DNA of 64,000 nucleotides from Hoplostethus atlanticus (Eukaryota > Chordata > Actinopteri > Trachichthyiformes > Trachichthyidae), in the NCBI GenBank assembly GCA_034670405.1, contig JAXDDX010000184.1, forward strand, positions 590,001 through 654,000, read 5' to 3'. Positions within the stretch are counted from its first letter, which is position 1. Each line of letters begins with the position of its first letter. Position numbers and translations under genes: made by a program. Shown piece by piece: positions 54,578 through 63,844 of the stretch. Below the pieces are notes generated by a model that was not told the origin of the DNA, searched no databases, and saw only the letters and a program-made list of their open reading frames with translations.

Positions 54578-56137
54578 ACAACGTTGACTTTTAAAGGTTT
54601 AGGTTGATACGTTTTCGTCTGACTGAACGTGTTACGCTTCAATAATATTCAATAATAATATAATATGACATATATAATATTATAATATATAATATTCAAT
54701 AATATTCAGACGTGTTAAACACCACGTCTGAATATTAGCGTTACAAATGAATGGACATTTTTAGACACAACGAGGTTCTCCACTCTGACCCTCCTCAGTC
54801 AGGTAGTTTGAACCTATCCACTCACCATACACACCACCAGTAAAACTGTCTGTTTTCCTCTCAGGTTTAAAATCTTCTCCAACCAATCAGCGCTGGAATC
54901 TCTTGCTGTAAGAACCTGTCTGTCTGTCTGTCAGCCTGTCTGTCTGCTTGTTCCTTTCTTCATGTGAAATATAAAGAAATCACCAGAGAAAATTCATTTA
55001 CGGACATATTATTAGATCCATTACAGTACCATAGGAATAATAGTAGTAATACAATAATAATATTACTACAAAAAGGAGAATAAGCTGAGCTACAGTATGA
55101 ATCAATGTATATAAATACTAATACTAATTCTACTACTTCTGCTACTACTACAACTAATTTGTTTCCTTCTAGCTGATTCCTCTGCAGGGCCCCCTGAAGA
55201 CCATGCTCCAGATCTCTGTGGTTCCTCTCATCAACAGTAAGCAATAATGTACCATAATACACTCCCATTAACTGTAATAGGAAGCATGTAGCCGCTGTAT
55301 GATGAGCATGGAGGGACAAAAATATAACGTAATGTGTGTTCACAGTGGGAAAACAAACAAACCCTAAATGAACCACAGGCAGAAGTTTCAGTTCAGTCCA
55401 GAGGGGCTGAGGTGGGCTGGAGCGTTCACATATGACAAACTGCTCTGAGTTCACTAAAGGGAAGAGAGAAAACCTGCTAAAATAATGATCAATCAGTAAA
55501 GTGTGTGTGTGTGTGTGCGCGCAGACTGGACTAAGAGAGGAGTTCAGATTCCTTTGGCTGATGGAATGGACTTCATAGAGGAAGTAGTCGAATATCACAA
55601 TGTAAGTCTGTTTATTGTATTGTACCATACTGTACTATACCTTACAATACTGTACTATACCGTACCATACCTTACAATACTGTACCGTACTGTACTATAC
55701 CGTACCATACTGTACTATACCATACAATACTGTACCGTATTGCACTATACTGTACTATACTATACCTTACAATACTGTACCGTACTATACCTTACAATAC
55801 TGTACTATACTGTACTGTACCATACGATACTGTACTATACTATACTATATTGTACTATATTATACACTACACTATATTATACTACACTGTATACTAGGTT
55901 GTACTGTATATTTTACTATACTGTGTACTGCACCTTGACTACTGGTCAAGGCTACACATATCTGCACATCAGTACTACACTAGACTGTCCACACAATACT
56001 ACATGATGCTACAATGTCCTCTTCTCTTTCTGCAGGGATACATAGTGATTGGAGCTAACCTGCACTTCAACCATGGTCTGAGGGAAATGATCGAGAGGAA
56101 GATCCAGGCAGATACAGACAGTGTTAACACCGTCTAA
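39408..56137 (+). CDS. bpi/lbp-like: BPI/LBP-family lipopolysaccharide/lipid-binding protein
   Basis: Predicted secreted protein of innate immunity that binds LPS or other lipids in two BPI barrels. Coding exons, all in phase with GT-AG borders: 39408-39519, 41391-41490, 41608-41736, 41946-42101, 42263-42326, 46186-46341, 48943-49119, 49970-50029, 53953-54117, 54469-54536, 54865-54907, 55173-55236, 55525-55601, 56036-56137; 490 residues, the usual family length. Residues 1-21 are a signal peptide ([12 protein letters not shown]). Family blocks: [71 protein letters not shown]150 and C189 match the conserved disulfide of the N-barrel. Eight N-glycosylation sequons are visible. The ATG lies 22 bp after an acceptor at 39385, so a 5' non-coding exon lies upstream. 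Whether it acts as BPI or LBP cannot be told. Confidence 0.93.
39533..39885. repeat. Minisatellite, 23-24-bp unit (CCCCTCTATAATATACCATC)
   Basis: About 14 units of CTACCCCTCTATAATATACC with variations, beginning 14 bp after the donor of the first coding exon of the BPI-family gene. Confidence 0.95.
40017..40803 (-). mobile_element. Tc1/mariner deletion derivative
   Basis: Terminal inverted repeats CACCGATCAGCCA (left) and TGGCTGATCGGTG (right) with TA on both sides (40015-40016, 40804-40805); the repeats extend imperfectly to about 30 bp. The minus strand encodes the transposase N-terminus ([20 protein letters not shown]) and, after an internal deletion, [10 protein letters not shown] and [14 protein letters not shown]. 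The part holding the first catalytic Asp is missing. It lies in intron 1 of the BPI-family gene. Confidence 0.9.
41050..41240 (-). mobile_element. LINE reverse-transcriptase scrap
   Basis: Minus strand contains GGAGTGCCCCAAGGCTCAGT, encoding the [10 protein letters not shown] motif of L2/CR1 RT, with downstream homology. It lies just upstream of the second coding exon of the BPI-family gene. Confidence 0.6.
42330..43490. other. Intron sequence, no element recognised
   Basis: AT-rich, no long frame with family resemblance; short T-rich tracts at 43240-43330. Part of the 3.9-kb intron between the fifth and sixth coding exons. Confidence 0.5.
43790..44165 (-). mobile_element. LTR-like repeat fragment
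   Basis: Shares GAGCTGTAATG(C/T)G and GGTAATATGGCAATAGCGAAAG with 4200-4250 and GGGTTCCTGGGAGCACAGCA with 5037-5056, in the same order but with the middle deleted or rearranged. Same family as 3720-5065. Confidence 0.45.
44267..45290 (+). pseudogene. Tc1 transposase, frameshifted
   Basis: A cut-and-paste DDE transposase of about 340 residues. N-terminal paired-like helix-turn-helix ([20 protein letters not shown], then [17 protein letters not shown]), GRRAKL hook, [14 protein letters not shown] (first catalytic Asp), [11 protein letters not shown], then a frameshift after YRAIL at about 44925. The rest is in other frames: [11 protein letters not shown] (second Asp) and, from 45054, [18 protein letters not shown] (third acidic residue) to a stop at 45288-45290. 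All three catalytic positions survive; the frameshift inactivates it. Confidence 0.88.
45321..45899 (-). mobile_element. Solo LTR with 5-bp target duplication
   Basis: The 579-bp element starts TGTGGCAAG and ends CCGCCACA (TG...CA with a 6-bp TGTGGC/GCCACA inverted end), flanked by ATGGG on both sides (45316-45320 and 45900-45904). Removing it restores the normal Tc1 3' sequence. On the minus strand a TTTTTAACC box and, about 380 bp later, AATAAAATGG suggest promoter and polyadenylation signals, fixing the orientation. GC-rich, no coding potential. The parent retrovirus or retrotransposon is not in the window. Confidence 0.88.
46386..48896 (+). mobile_element. Helentron/Helitron-like non-autonomous repeat, copy 2
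   Basis: Starts with a nested hairpin at 46386-46413 (GGGTTC...ACCCC GA A GGGGT...GAACCC), followed by an ATT microsatellite at 46454-46510. From 47817 it matches 9213-9830 closely, including the TAGGGGGCGC blocks. It ends with the palindrome GTCGCTTGCGAC at 48885-48896 followed by TATATT. It lies inside a TATAT-rich part of the intron between coding exons 6 and 7 of the BPI-family gene. The middle, 46690-47800, has no match in the window. Confidence 0.5.
49230..49695 (-). mobile_element. LINE ORF1 fragment with SGNH-esterase-like motif
   Basis: Minus strand at about 49620-49560 reads [20 protein letters not shown], the GTND block of the esterase domain found in ORF1 of CR1/L2/RTE-type fish LINEs. 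Stops follow from about 49490. Intronic in the BPI-family gene. Confidence 0.5.
50380..50600. repeat. TAC/TACTA microsatellite and SINE-like tail
   Basis: (TAC)n with variations at 50386-50490, then (AAGT)5, then TATTTATATAGCGCCACTCT with CAAGTACTTAACAGTGC, a tail type also at 54200-54250 and 58085-58140. Confidence 0.65.
50860..51205 (-). mobile_element. LINE 3' UTR fragments (two families)
   Basis: The UTR of the L2/CR1-like family (TCACAGAGGACAAGGAAAAA; GGGACATCCAGATCTG at the right end) is interrupted at 50888-50937 by the 3' tail of another LINE: GTGTGTGTATGTGACAAATA followed by tandem TCTTGAA. Confidence 0.65.
51345..52075 (-). mobile_element. Rex1/CR1-like LINE, 3' part
   Basis: Minus-strand coding 52042-51626 reads [57 protein letters not shown] and [14 protein letters not shown], the post-RT tail of a family common in teleosts. 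The 3' end is tandem TCTTGAA (as AAGATTCAAGATTTCAAGAT on the plus strand) at about 51345-51365. 5' truncated, no RT catalytic box. Confidence 0.8.
52101..52267 (+). pseudogene. Harbinger MYB/SANT-like protein, first exon
   Basis: [20 protein letters not shown], then LVEVYEEG, a one-base shift, then [20 protein letters not shown] and IADRLNA before a GTAAGT donor at about 52266. This matches the N-terminal DNA-binding domain of the accessory protein of PIF/Harbinger elements. Confidence 0.65.
52370..52735 (-). pseudogene. Harbinger transposase, N-terminal region
   Basis: On the minus strand: [20 protein letters not shown], then [40 protein letters not shown] and [14 protein letters not shown]. 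This resembles the region before the DDE core in HARBI1-like transposases (a RYRFSxxxIxxLCxLLxPxI-type pattern). No catalytic Asp is visible; the core is missing. Confidence 0.6.
53235..53395 (+). mobile_element. LINE 3' tail (TCTTGAA family)
   Basis: TTTGCACATTTTGCACATT repeats, CATTTCACTGCACACCTCGT, GTGACAATTAAACTTCTTGA and tandem TCTTGAA at the end: the plus-strand version of the tail at 51345 and 50890. Confidence 0.7.
54121..54151. repeat. CA microsatellite
   Basis: Pure CA run 4 bp after the donor of coding exon 9 of the BPI-family gene. A second CA run lies at 54541-54574, directly after the donor of exon 10. Confidence 0.95.
54700..54737. repeat. Perfect 15-bp hairpin
   Basis: TAATATTCAGACGTG (54700-54714), an 8-nt loop TTAAACAC, and the exact complement CACGTCTGAATATTA (54723-54737). 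Intronic, following AT-rich repeats of the same AATATTCAATA motif. Confidence 0.9.
55610..55915. repeat. Tetra/pentanucleotide array (TACTGTACTATACC)
   Basis: About 300 bp of interleaved TACTGTACTATAC, TACCATACTG and CTTACAATAC units in the last intron of the BPI-family gene. Frames rich in Tyr/Leu/Cys through it are artefacts. Confidence 0.95.
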
Positions 56138-56784
56138 ACATACACCACCTGATTGAACACTGTGTAAACCACAACAGTCTGAATCACAGCACCGTCTGAC
56201 TGACAACATTGTCAACACTGAATCACATCACTGTGTAAACCACAACAATAATGACCCTAATGTGGTAGCAAGGAAAAAAAACAAAAAACAATAATGACCA
56301 ATGTGTTTCCAGAGGGCCCCTAGGGGCTGAATCATGACTGTTAGCAGAGCCACAGTCTGTTCTCCTGCACAGTTGACCTTAAATACCAGGATACCTCGAC
56401 AATAGTGACGGGGATGGCAGGTAGGACCAGATCAGTGGGCCAGATACCGGCCTCCTGTTTAAGCTTTAGCTTGGCTGTCCTGTTTCCAGTGTGGAATGCT
56501 AACGCACACCAATGTTTTATTAGCAAATGTTGGTTTATGTTGATAAACGAAACAGCTTGTCTGATGTTGTAACCATAGCAACATCACACCTGTCAATGTA
56601 CTGTCATCTGCAACCAATCAGATTACTCTTGTGATTCACATACACTGTATGCTGAGTAGCCACTAGCATGGACTAGAAACATGTGACATCTTCCTTTGTG
56701 CTGTTCCTGTTCAGACTGAAATAGTTTTGTAAATGCTTCTGCAGCTGCGAGCTGGTGTGGTTAGGCCGATCTGTAAAACCACTT

Positions 56785-56790
56785 AATAAA
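56785..56790 (+). terminator. bpi/lbp-like: Polyadenylation signal of the BPI/LBP-family gene
   Basis: AATAAA 648 bp after the stop codon (TTAATAAATACAAACACTG). No earlier canonical signal was noticed in the 3' region. Confidence 0.6.
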
Positions 56791-57335
56791 TACAAACACT
56801 GTTGGCCATCTTTACCACCTGTGGTTTGTCTCTTTAACATATGATTGATTCCTACCCAGAATACTCAGGCCTGACATACACAGTAGAATCAGTACTCATG
56901 TCATAGTTTAGTATGTTAGATACTTTATTGATCCGGGTTAGTATGTGGAAGTTTGTTATATGTACAGTATACATTATATGTCATAGTGCACTGTGTTACC
57001 ATTTAATGTATGTTATAGTGTAGTATGTCAGTTGGTCATAGAGTAGGTTTTAACTAAGTAACAATCTCAGTATGGTGATGTATCGCAAAGTATGTTGCAA
57101 TATGTCATAGGCAAGTTAACATGTTAGGTCATAGCATGCTACAGTATGTTAGGGAATGTCAGACTGAGTTGTTAGAGCATATCAAAGACCGGATGCTTCC
57201 TGAATGTTCACTCCAGCTCCAAAGGACTAACCCTTGAGTTTACAGAGAAGGAAACATTGCTGCCTTTCCCGGTTAGACAATACAACTGAAGGACTGCTGA
57301 AACACATCTAGTTAAAGTTAAAGTTAAAATAAGCT
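56791..57335. other. Spacer between convergent genes
   Basis: Contains repeated GTATGTTAGG and TGTCATAG-type motifs (56900-57160), probably a decayed simple repeat. No gene seen. Confidence 0.5.
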
Positions 57336-57339
57336 GTAC

Positions 57340-57731
57340 TTTATTGTTTTTCCATCCAGAAGGCAAATACACTTTATTCCCTTTGATTCGTGAACAAGTT
57401 TACTTCAGCTCTGGACCAGACCAAACCTGCTAGGCATCCATTTTCCGTTGTGCTGAACAGTCTGGGTCAACCCACAGTACAGATAGACAGCTGGAATCAA
57501 CAGCTTCACCACAGTCAGCAAGTTTAGCAAACAGAAGCAAAGTAAATCAACCAATGAGCTGAAGGCAGCATGTGTTCCTATGACAACCATGTGACCAGTA
57601 GAGTGGAGGAAGACTAGGTTGGGGGGGGGGGGGGGAATTTCTCCTGGCAGAACAGTGTGAAGGCTGCCATGTCAACTTGTAGAGACTCAGGGGGGCAGGA
57701 GACATCAGGAAGGGCTGTAGGGTTACAGGGT
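57340..57731 (-). other. ctsa: ctsa 3' untranslated region
   Basis: The minus strand after the ctsa stop is free of other genes and carries AATAAA at 57345-57340 and 57377-57372. A 13-14 base C-run (G-run on the plus strand) lies at about 57621-57635. Confidence 0.5.
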
Positions 57732-60700
57732 TTAGTATGGTTGTCTCTTGATGAAGCGAGAGAACATGGCGTAGGCAGCGATGGGTTTGTCTGAGGGAAC
57801 CATGTGGCCAGAACCCTGCAGGAGAAGGAGAACGCTATGGTTAGATTTAAGGAAGAAAGTGGACGGCAGGAGCCAAACTGACTACAGTACTGTTTACTGT
57901 GGCTCTGGTTAGTAAAGACAGCCTCAACACCCCCAACCCAAAAGCTAGAGCAGCTCCTGGGAGATGCTGCAGAGAAGCTAGGAGGATGGTTAGTAGCTTT
58001 TGAGGACACCATCCTCAATCTTGCCACACTGATCAGGCTGCTAATGGCCATGTTCAATAAGGAGCAGGTGGAGAAAGAATAGCAGTAATACATCTTATTT
58101 GTATAGCACTTTATATAGAAAACAGTTAAAGTGCTTAATAGGAAATAATTCAAGTAAAAACTTAGAAAAAGGTAAAAAGGTAGAAAGAATCAAATCAAAA
58201 TAGAGCACAACACCACAAAAATAAATGTGTTGACAACAACACTACTAGTATTTACTGTAACAGAGGAAAGGAGGAGGTGTAAGGTGGCATTTATCCTGAT
58301 TGTGATGAGGAGGTGCAGAAAGCGTAGTAGTAACAATAGTAGGCTTTACCTTGACTGTGAGGAAGGCAACGTTGTTGAACTCTTTGACAAACCCCCCAAC
58401 CTGCTGACTGTCTCCATCAGTGTAGATCCACGGACGGCGCTTCACCTCCACCTCACAGTAGAAACAGGTTTTACTTCAACATGGTAGAAACACTTCACAC
58501 CACAGCAGTACACCAAGCAACAGGCAGCATGTGGCTATGAAGGCTGAAACCTACCTCCTGCTGCAGAGACTCAATGAACCACTCGTCTCCCATGAAGTTA
58601 CAGGCCATATCCACGTCGCCATTGTACACCAGGATACGGTACTTCTGCAGAAACCACAGAGTTATACAGCAGACTAAACTACAGTCCAACCTCCGTTTGT
58701 GTACTGGGCCCAGTTATCAGAACTTGATGGGATTTCAGTAATTTGGGAATTTCAAAACTGGTATGAGCTTGGGTAATCCAATCCTACTCTTCAATCTAAA
58801 ATCACCACAGCCTTAAATGGTTTGAGTTTTCAAAGTCACGGCCGAGATGATAGTTTTGATGCCAGAAATCTGAATACACTTGATCCCACTGCAAGGGTGG
58901 ATTTAGAGACATTAAAGGGGAATTCCGGTATTTTTAAACCTGGGATCTATGTGTACAAATTCGTTATTTATACCGCAAAAAAAAAAAGGTACCAAACTTT
59001 TTGGAATTGCTCCGGTAGATCGCGAAATGGGCTGCAACATAATCCGCAGGGGCAACTGCGCCCGATCAAAGCTTGTCCACTGAAAGTGTTTTGTTTTTGC
59101 CATTGACAGGATCAGATTGTTATTGGAAGTATCTGACAACATTATGAAAGGATCCTACAGAGATAGACCTTTTTAACCAGAAACCTGTTTAACCTCTTCA
59201 TGCAACAACTCACCTCATCTTTCAGGTTTCAGAGCCAGACTTCTGTTTCTGGTTAACCAAAGGTCTATCTCTGTAGGATCCTTTCCTAATGTTGTCAGAC
59301 ACTTCCAATAACAATCTGATCCTGTCAGTGGCAAAAACAAAACACTTTTAGTGGACGTACTTTGATCGGCGCACCAAGGATTACGTTGCAGCCATAGCAG
59401 CCCGTTTCGCGACTGCCGACTGAGGTGATCTACCGGAGCAATTCCAAAACGTTTTGTACATATTTTGCGGTATAACTAACTTATTTGTACACAGAGCCCA
59501 GGTTTAAAAATACCGGAATTCCCCTTTAAGGCATTATATCCCTCTACATCTTTCTTGAGTTGTTCTACAATTAGGGGTGCATTTGACATCCACACATGGT
59601 ATTTACATCATGCTTTAAATCATGACCATTTTGTTATTTAGGGGCACAGAATGAGAATCTAAAGCTATCCACTTTTCCAAGTGGCATGTCTGACCTTCAA
59701 AAACAAATATAAAAGTGTGTATATGTAAAAAATAAATAAATAGATAAACCCAATTAAAAACTTAAAATCAATATTTTGTACTCATTTTTTTATATATATA
59801 TATATATATATATAAAAAAAATAACTTTATGCATGTACACAAAATCTGTGTAAATTAAGTTACTCATTGAAAAAACAAAACAAATAAAACTTCCAAGTAA
59901 TTGTTTGCGCAAAAGTAGAGTAACCAACATATCCAAGAGTATATTAATTAAATGAACATTAAATTAAAGTATATCAAACCTTTACATAACATAGTTGACA
60001 AACTAAAATAATGAAGTCAGAGATTATCAGCCTAAAACAGCACATGGCAACATGTGCTAGGCATGCTAAGGCTAATTAGAAAAATGTCAACTAGGTTACC
60101 CAGTAAGAGTTAGTAAGCACTAAACAATGTCAACTCAAATACTCTGTCAGTTTGTGCTTATTTTGAGACTTTAAGATAATTACATATCATCATTTTTATT
60201 ATATACACTTTTGGAAAGGACTAATTTACACAGAAAAGAAAAAAGATCATATTGAAGAGCCGAACGCCTTAGAGAAAAGAAAATGGTAGAGACCCTAGTT
60301 ACTCCATTACATTGCAGTCATTTATCAGACGCTTTTATCCAGAAACTGACAATAAGTGCATTCAACATAGGTAGAGAACTACTAGTCACCAGAAATCATC
60401 AGTGCATTTCCTTCCTAAACATCATCTAAGAGCAGAACCAGTGCTGAGGTAAAAGATCAATAAATTACCTAGCTACCTACTATTATTTTAATAAATAAGT
60501 GAAGCAAATAAGCAAGAGCTAAGAACCTGAGAGTCCCGAGGCAGACAGCAGCCAGGTAAAGATTTGTTATTGCAGTAGACAAATTTAGCTTAGCCAGAGG
60601 TTTAATGATGCAACAGCAGAGAAAATGGCTTTTGTTCTTCCCCCCTGTTGAGGGTAAAAATGAAAAATATATTAACATTAAAACAAAGTGTGTTTATCTT

Positions 60701-62834
60701 AGGTAGAGGAATGTTGGAAGGAAGAAAATCAGGAGAGATGACGTGAAAATTCAAAAGCTACAAGAATTACTCAGACAAACTCAGCAAAAGACTGAAAAGT
60801 CACTGGGCCTCATTCACAAAACTTCTTAAATTATTTGTAAATTTGTTGTATTTATGTGCGTAAGAAAATACCAACGTGGGATTCATGAAACATGCCGGAA
60901 ACCTTGATTAGTTGGTAGAACAGGTCTATCAGATGATGAATGCCAATAGTTGGTAAATTGCCTGTTGAAGCCGATTTGCAAGGCTGTTCAAAGAAATGGT
61001 TCAACATGAAACTAGATTAAGGAGAAGTAGGAGCATATCATCAGCCTCAGGAGGACGGCAGGGCACTGTGGCTATCCAACATGGATCAGAGATCACTTCT
61101 GTCTGGTCAACTATGTTACTGTCTGTCACTTTTAAAAGGTCAGCTATGTTACACTTGATTTACATGTTATAGAACTTTATTTAAATATGGCTACAATTGA
61201 TATGGCATATCTACAGGAGGAAGTCTTACACACAAGTGGAGGCACGCATTGCTGCATGTCTGGCAGACATCTCGGAGTGGATGTCGATGCACCACCTGAA
61301 GCTCAACCTGGACAAAACTGAGCTGATGTTCCTCCCGGGGAAGGGCTGTCCGCACCGAGACCTGGCCATCACCATTGATAATGCTGTGGTGACGTCAACT
61401 CGGACTGCGAGGAATCTGGGTGTGACCCTGGACGACCAACTGTCATTCTCGGCAAACATCGCATCAGTGACACGCTCCTGCAGATTCCTCCTCTACAACA
61501 TCAAGGAGGATTCGCCCCTTCCTCACTGACAAGGCAGCGCAGGTGCTCATCCAGGCTCTTGTCATCTCCCGCCTGGACTACTGCAACTCCCTCCTTGCTG
61601 GTGCCCCGGCATTTGCCATCAGACCTCTGGAGCTTGTTCAGAAAGCTGCAGCTCGTCTGGTGTTCAACCGCCCCAAGTTCTCCCATACAACTACCCTTCT
61701 CCGTTCTCTACACTGGCTCCCTGTAGCGGCTCGCATCCAGTTCAAGACCCTGGTGCTAGCCTATAGGGCAGTGAAAGGAACAGCTCCTTCTTACCTCCAG
61801 GCTATGGTCAAGCCTTACACCCCCGCCCGACCACTTCGCTCTGCTGCCTCGAGGCGACTGGTTGCCCCGTCGCTCAGAGGTCCCTGCGGCCGATCTACAC
61901 GGTCACGGCTCTTCTCTGTCCTGGCCCCGCAGTGGTGGAATGAACTCCCCACTGATGTCAGGACAGCAGAGTCGCTGCCCATCTTTCGCCGCAGGCTGAA
62001 AACCCACCTCTTCAGGAAACACTACCCTGACCCTTCCCCTTAGCCATGCCTATTTGTCGTCAATTATGTGTCTGAGCTCTTGTTTATTGGCTCTTGTTCA
62101 TTTTATACTTATTTGTCTTAGCTCTTGCTTATTTGGTTCACTTATTTGTCTCATTTGTTTAAGATATAGTAGGTTGCTAACTTATTGCACTCTTACCTTA
62201 ACACTAGTTATGCTCTTAGTTGCTTGTTTAGGAAGGAAATGCACTTACGATTTCTGGTGACTAGTAGTTTTCTTGCCTACCTATGTTGAATGCACTTATT
62301 GTACGTTGCTTTGGATAAAAGCGTCTGCTAAATGACTAATGTAATGTAATGTAACACAACTTGATAACAAATTCAATGTAATGTGGATCTGATGAAAGGG
62401 ATTCACAACCTCGCCGACAGTCTTGTACATAATAGTAATTACAAATCTTAAAATTAATGTTTCTGAATTAGGAATAAAACTTATCACAAACTGGCTTGAT
62501 AGACCGAAGAACATCCACATTTAGATTAAGCTTTGCAATTACTGGATCTATTATGTTCAACTAATGTATTGCAAAGAAATTGTTCCAGTCAGAAAACTCA
62601 GTTTTTTGCACTTTGGTTGATGTGAAATGTACCCTAATTGTAGAGTCACTCATATTAAAAGTACTATGTTTACATTTTATTAAATGGAGTGTGTATAATT
62701 CTGATCCAGATCAAGTTTTGAAAAACTGCCCTGGTTCAGGAATACTACTAGTATTATTTACTAACCAGAGCTCCCAGTAGTTTGAGGTACTGTTTCTTGA
62801 CATCCATGTAGAGACGGCCGTAGTTGAGATTCAC
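57732..62834 (-). CDS. ctsa: ctsa, cathepsin A / protective protein, C-terminal four exons
   Basis: Lysosomal serine carboxypeptidase that also protects beta-galactosidase and neuraminidase. Exons on the minus strand: 62834-62766, 58644-58555, 58451-58350, 57815-57732 (stop TAA at 57734-57732), joined in phase to 115 residues. Diagnostic blocks: [37 protein letters not shown] (holds the catalytic Asp), [46 protein letters not shown] (holds the catalytic His) and a final FIKRQPY, close to the known vertebrate C-terminus. The catalytic Ser and the N-terminus lie to the right of the window. The 4.1-kb intron 62765-58645 is filled by a fold-back element, an L2 tail and an L2 copy. The gene faces the BPI-family gene tail to tail. 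Confidence 0.95.
58080..58200. repeat. SINE/LINE-like tail
   Basis: TTTGTATAGCACTTTATATAG followed by AACAGTTAAAGTGCTTAATA: the 3' tail type also seen at 50520 and 54200. In the ctsa intron between the last two exons. Confidence 0.5.
58912..59529. mobile_element. Fold-back DNA element with about 270-bp arms
   Basis: Left end TTAAAGGGGAATTCCGG, right end CCGGAATTCCCCTTTAA. The arms pair along nearly their whole length (about 58912-59185 with 59250-59529) around a roughly 60-bp spacer; AGATAGACCTTT near 59160 and AAAGGTCTATCT near 59260 mark the inner pairing. TTAA is present at both outer edges and could be the target duplication, as for piggyBac- or Kolobok-type elements. No coding capacity. 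Confidence 0.88.
59530..60300. other. AT-rich intron sequence
   Basis: A TA microsatellite at about 59793-59812 within AT-rich DNA. No gene or recognised element. Confidence 0.6.
60303..60500 (-). mobile_element. L2 3' tail fragment
   Basis: CATTACATTGCAGTCATTTA, CAGACGCTTTTATCCAGAAA and TGCATTCAACATAGGTAG match the L2 tail, more diverged than the other copies. The UTR continues to about 60500. Confidence 0.75.
60803..60900. repeat. Harbinger-like terminal segment
   Basis: CTGGGCCTCATTCACAAAAC followed by GTGCGTAAGAAAATACC resembles the terminal sequence of teleost Harbinger MITEs and the left end at 24812. No matching right end found. Confidence 0.35.
61227..62354 (+). mobile_element. L2 LINE, 5'-truncated copy 3
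   Basis: Starts at ACACACAAGTGGAGGCACGC and ends with CGTCTGCTAAATGACTAATG and an ATGTA repeat. The RT tail is coded in two frames, 61240-61510 and 61543-62043, because of one extra A at about 61504 (ACATCAAGGAGG where copies 1 and 2 read ACATCAGGAGG). Otherwise it is almost identical to the other copies. Inserted in the large ctsa intron, opposite in strand to the gene. Confidence 0.9.
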
Positions 62835-63129
62835 CTCAGAGCTGGAACCAGAAGGAAGGGTTAAAGGTCAGGAGATGAGCGTTAAACTGCCATAGTTCAG
62901 CTTCACCTGATCTGGTTGTTTAGCAGAGTTGATAAATGCAACAATAGTCTCGTTTTCACATCTTAGGAGTTGGAGACCCCTGGACAATCTAGACTAGGAC
63001 AAGGCTGGTTTCGATAGGGGTGCACCGACCGATCGGCCACGATTATAATTGGACAATAGAAGTTCTAAATAGGTCATTGGCCGATCAGTTGAAACTACCA
63101 GAGCTTAAGGAAAGGAAAGTCCAAAATAT

Positions 63130-63625
63130 CCTGTTAAAAGTATAAGTCTCTCTGTTATGGGCATTAACCTGGACACCCTGAAGGAGTTGGCAGAGAGAAG
63201 GATGCTGGCCATCATAGAGAATGTCTCCCACCCTCCATGACATGGTTATGAAGCAGCCATAGACTGATCCCACCACAGTGCGACAGAGAGCGCTACAGGA
63301 AGTCTTTCCTGCTGGCCGCCATCACTTTTTAATGCCTGCCCTCCCCCTCTACAACTCAACTGAGGACCTCACCACTTATCACCTAGCGCCCTGTACTTTA
63401 GATTACTTTTCACATTCATTAACTGTGTATATGTACCATCCATTCACTCACAAGCTGCTCTTCAGTTTTGTTTTAAAAAGCCATCCATGCGCTGTACATC
63501 TTCATGTGTATTCTAGTATTTAGGCCTTGTATTTGACATTTTGTACATTCTGTCTATCGTGATACTGTTATGCTGCTGCAACACCAGAATTTCCCTCCAG
63601 GGATCAATAAAGTATCTGAGACAAT
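63130..63625 (+). mobile_element. LINE 3' end (second family)
   Basis: Plus-strand residues at 63165-63240 (LDTLKELAERRMLAIIENVS, HPLHDMV) and, shifted, after 63280 a block like the RRxRxxFxxRAISLLN tail. The 3' UTR ends TTCCCTCCAGGGATCAATAA AGTATC, the usual end of several fish LINE families. It lies in a ctsa intron. Confidence 0.6.
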
Positions 63626-63844
63626 TTGAGGCAGTCACCAGAATGTTAGTAACGTAGGCATGTTTATCCAAAACATGATCCAGATCACGCTACTGCAGTA
63701 TGTAATGTGTGCAATGCTAGTGGGGGAAATAAAACTGACAGTTTTATAGGCGCAAGTTTCCTGAACTACTTTTGGAACATGTCATCAAATCAGTTGTCAA
63801 AGGAGTCATATGTGAAAGATTCCTCAGAGCAAAAACTAAATAAA

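Noticed and set aside
55503..56006. Tyr/Leu/Thr-rich frames
   Set aside because: Translation of a TACTGTACTATAC repeat in an intron; only the first part overlaps a true BPI-family exon, in its correct frame.
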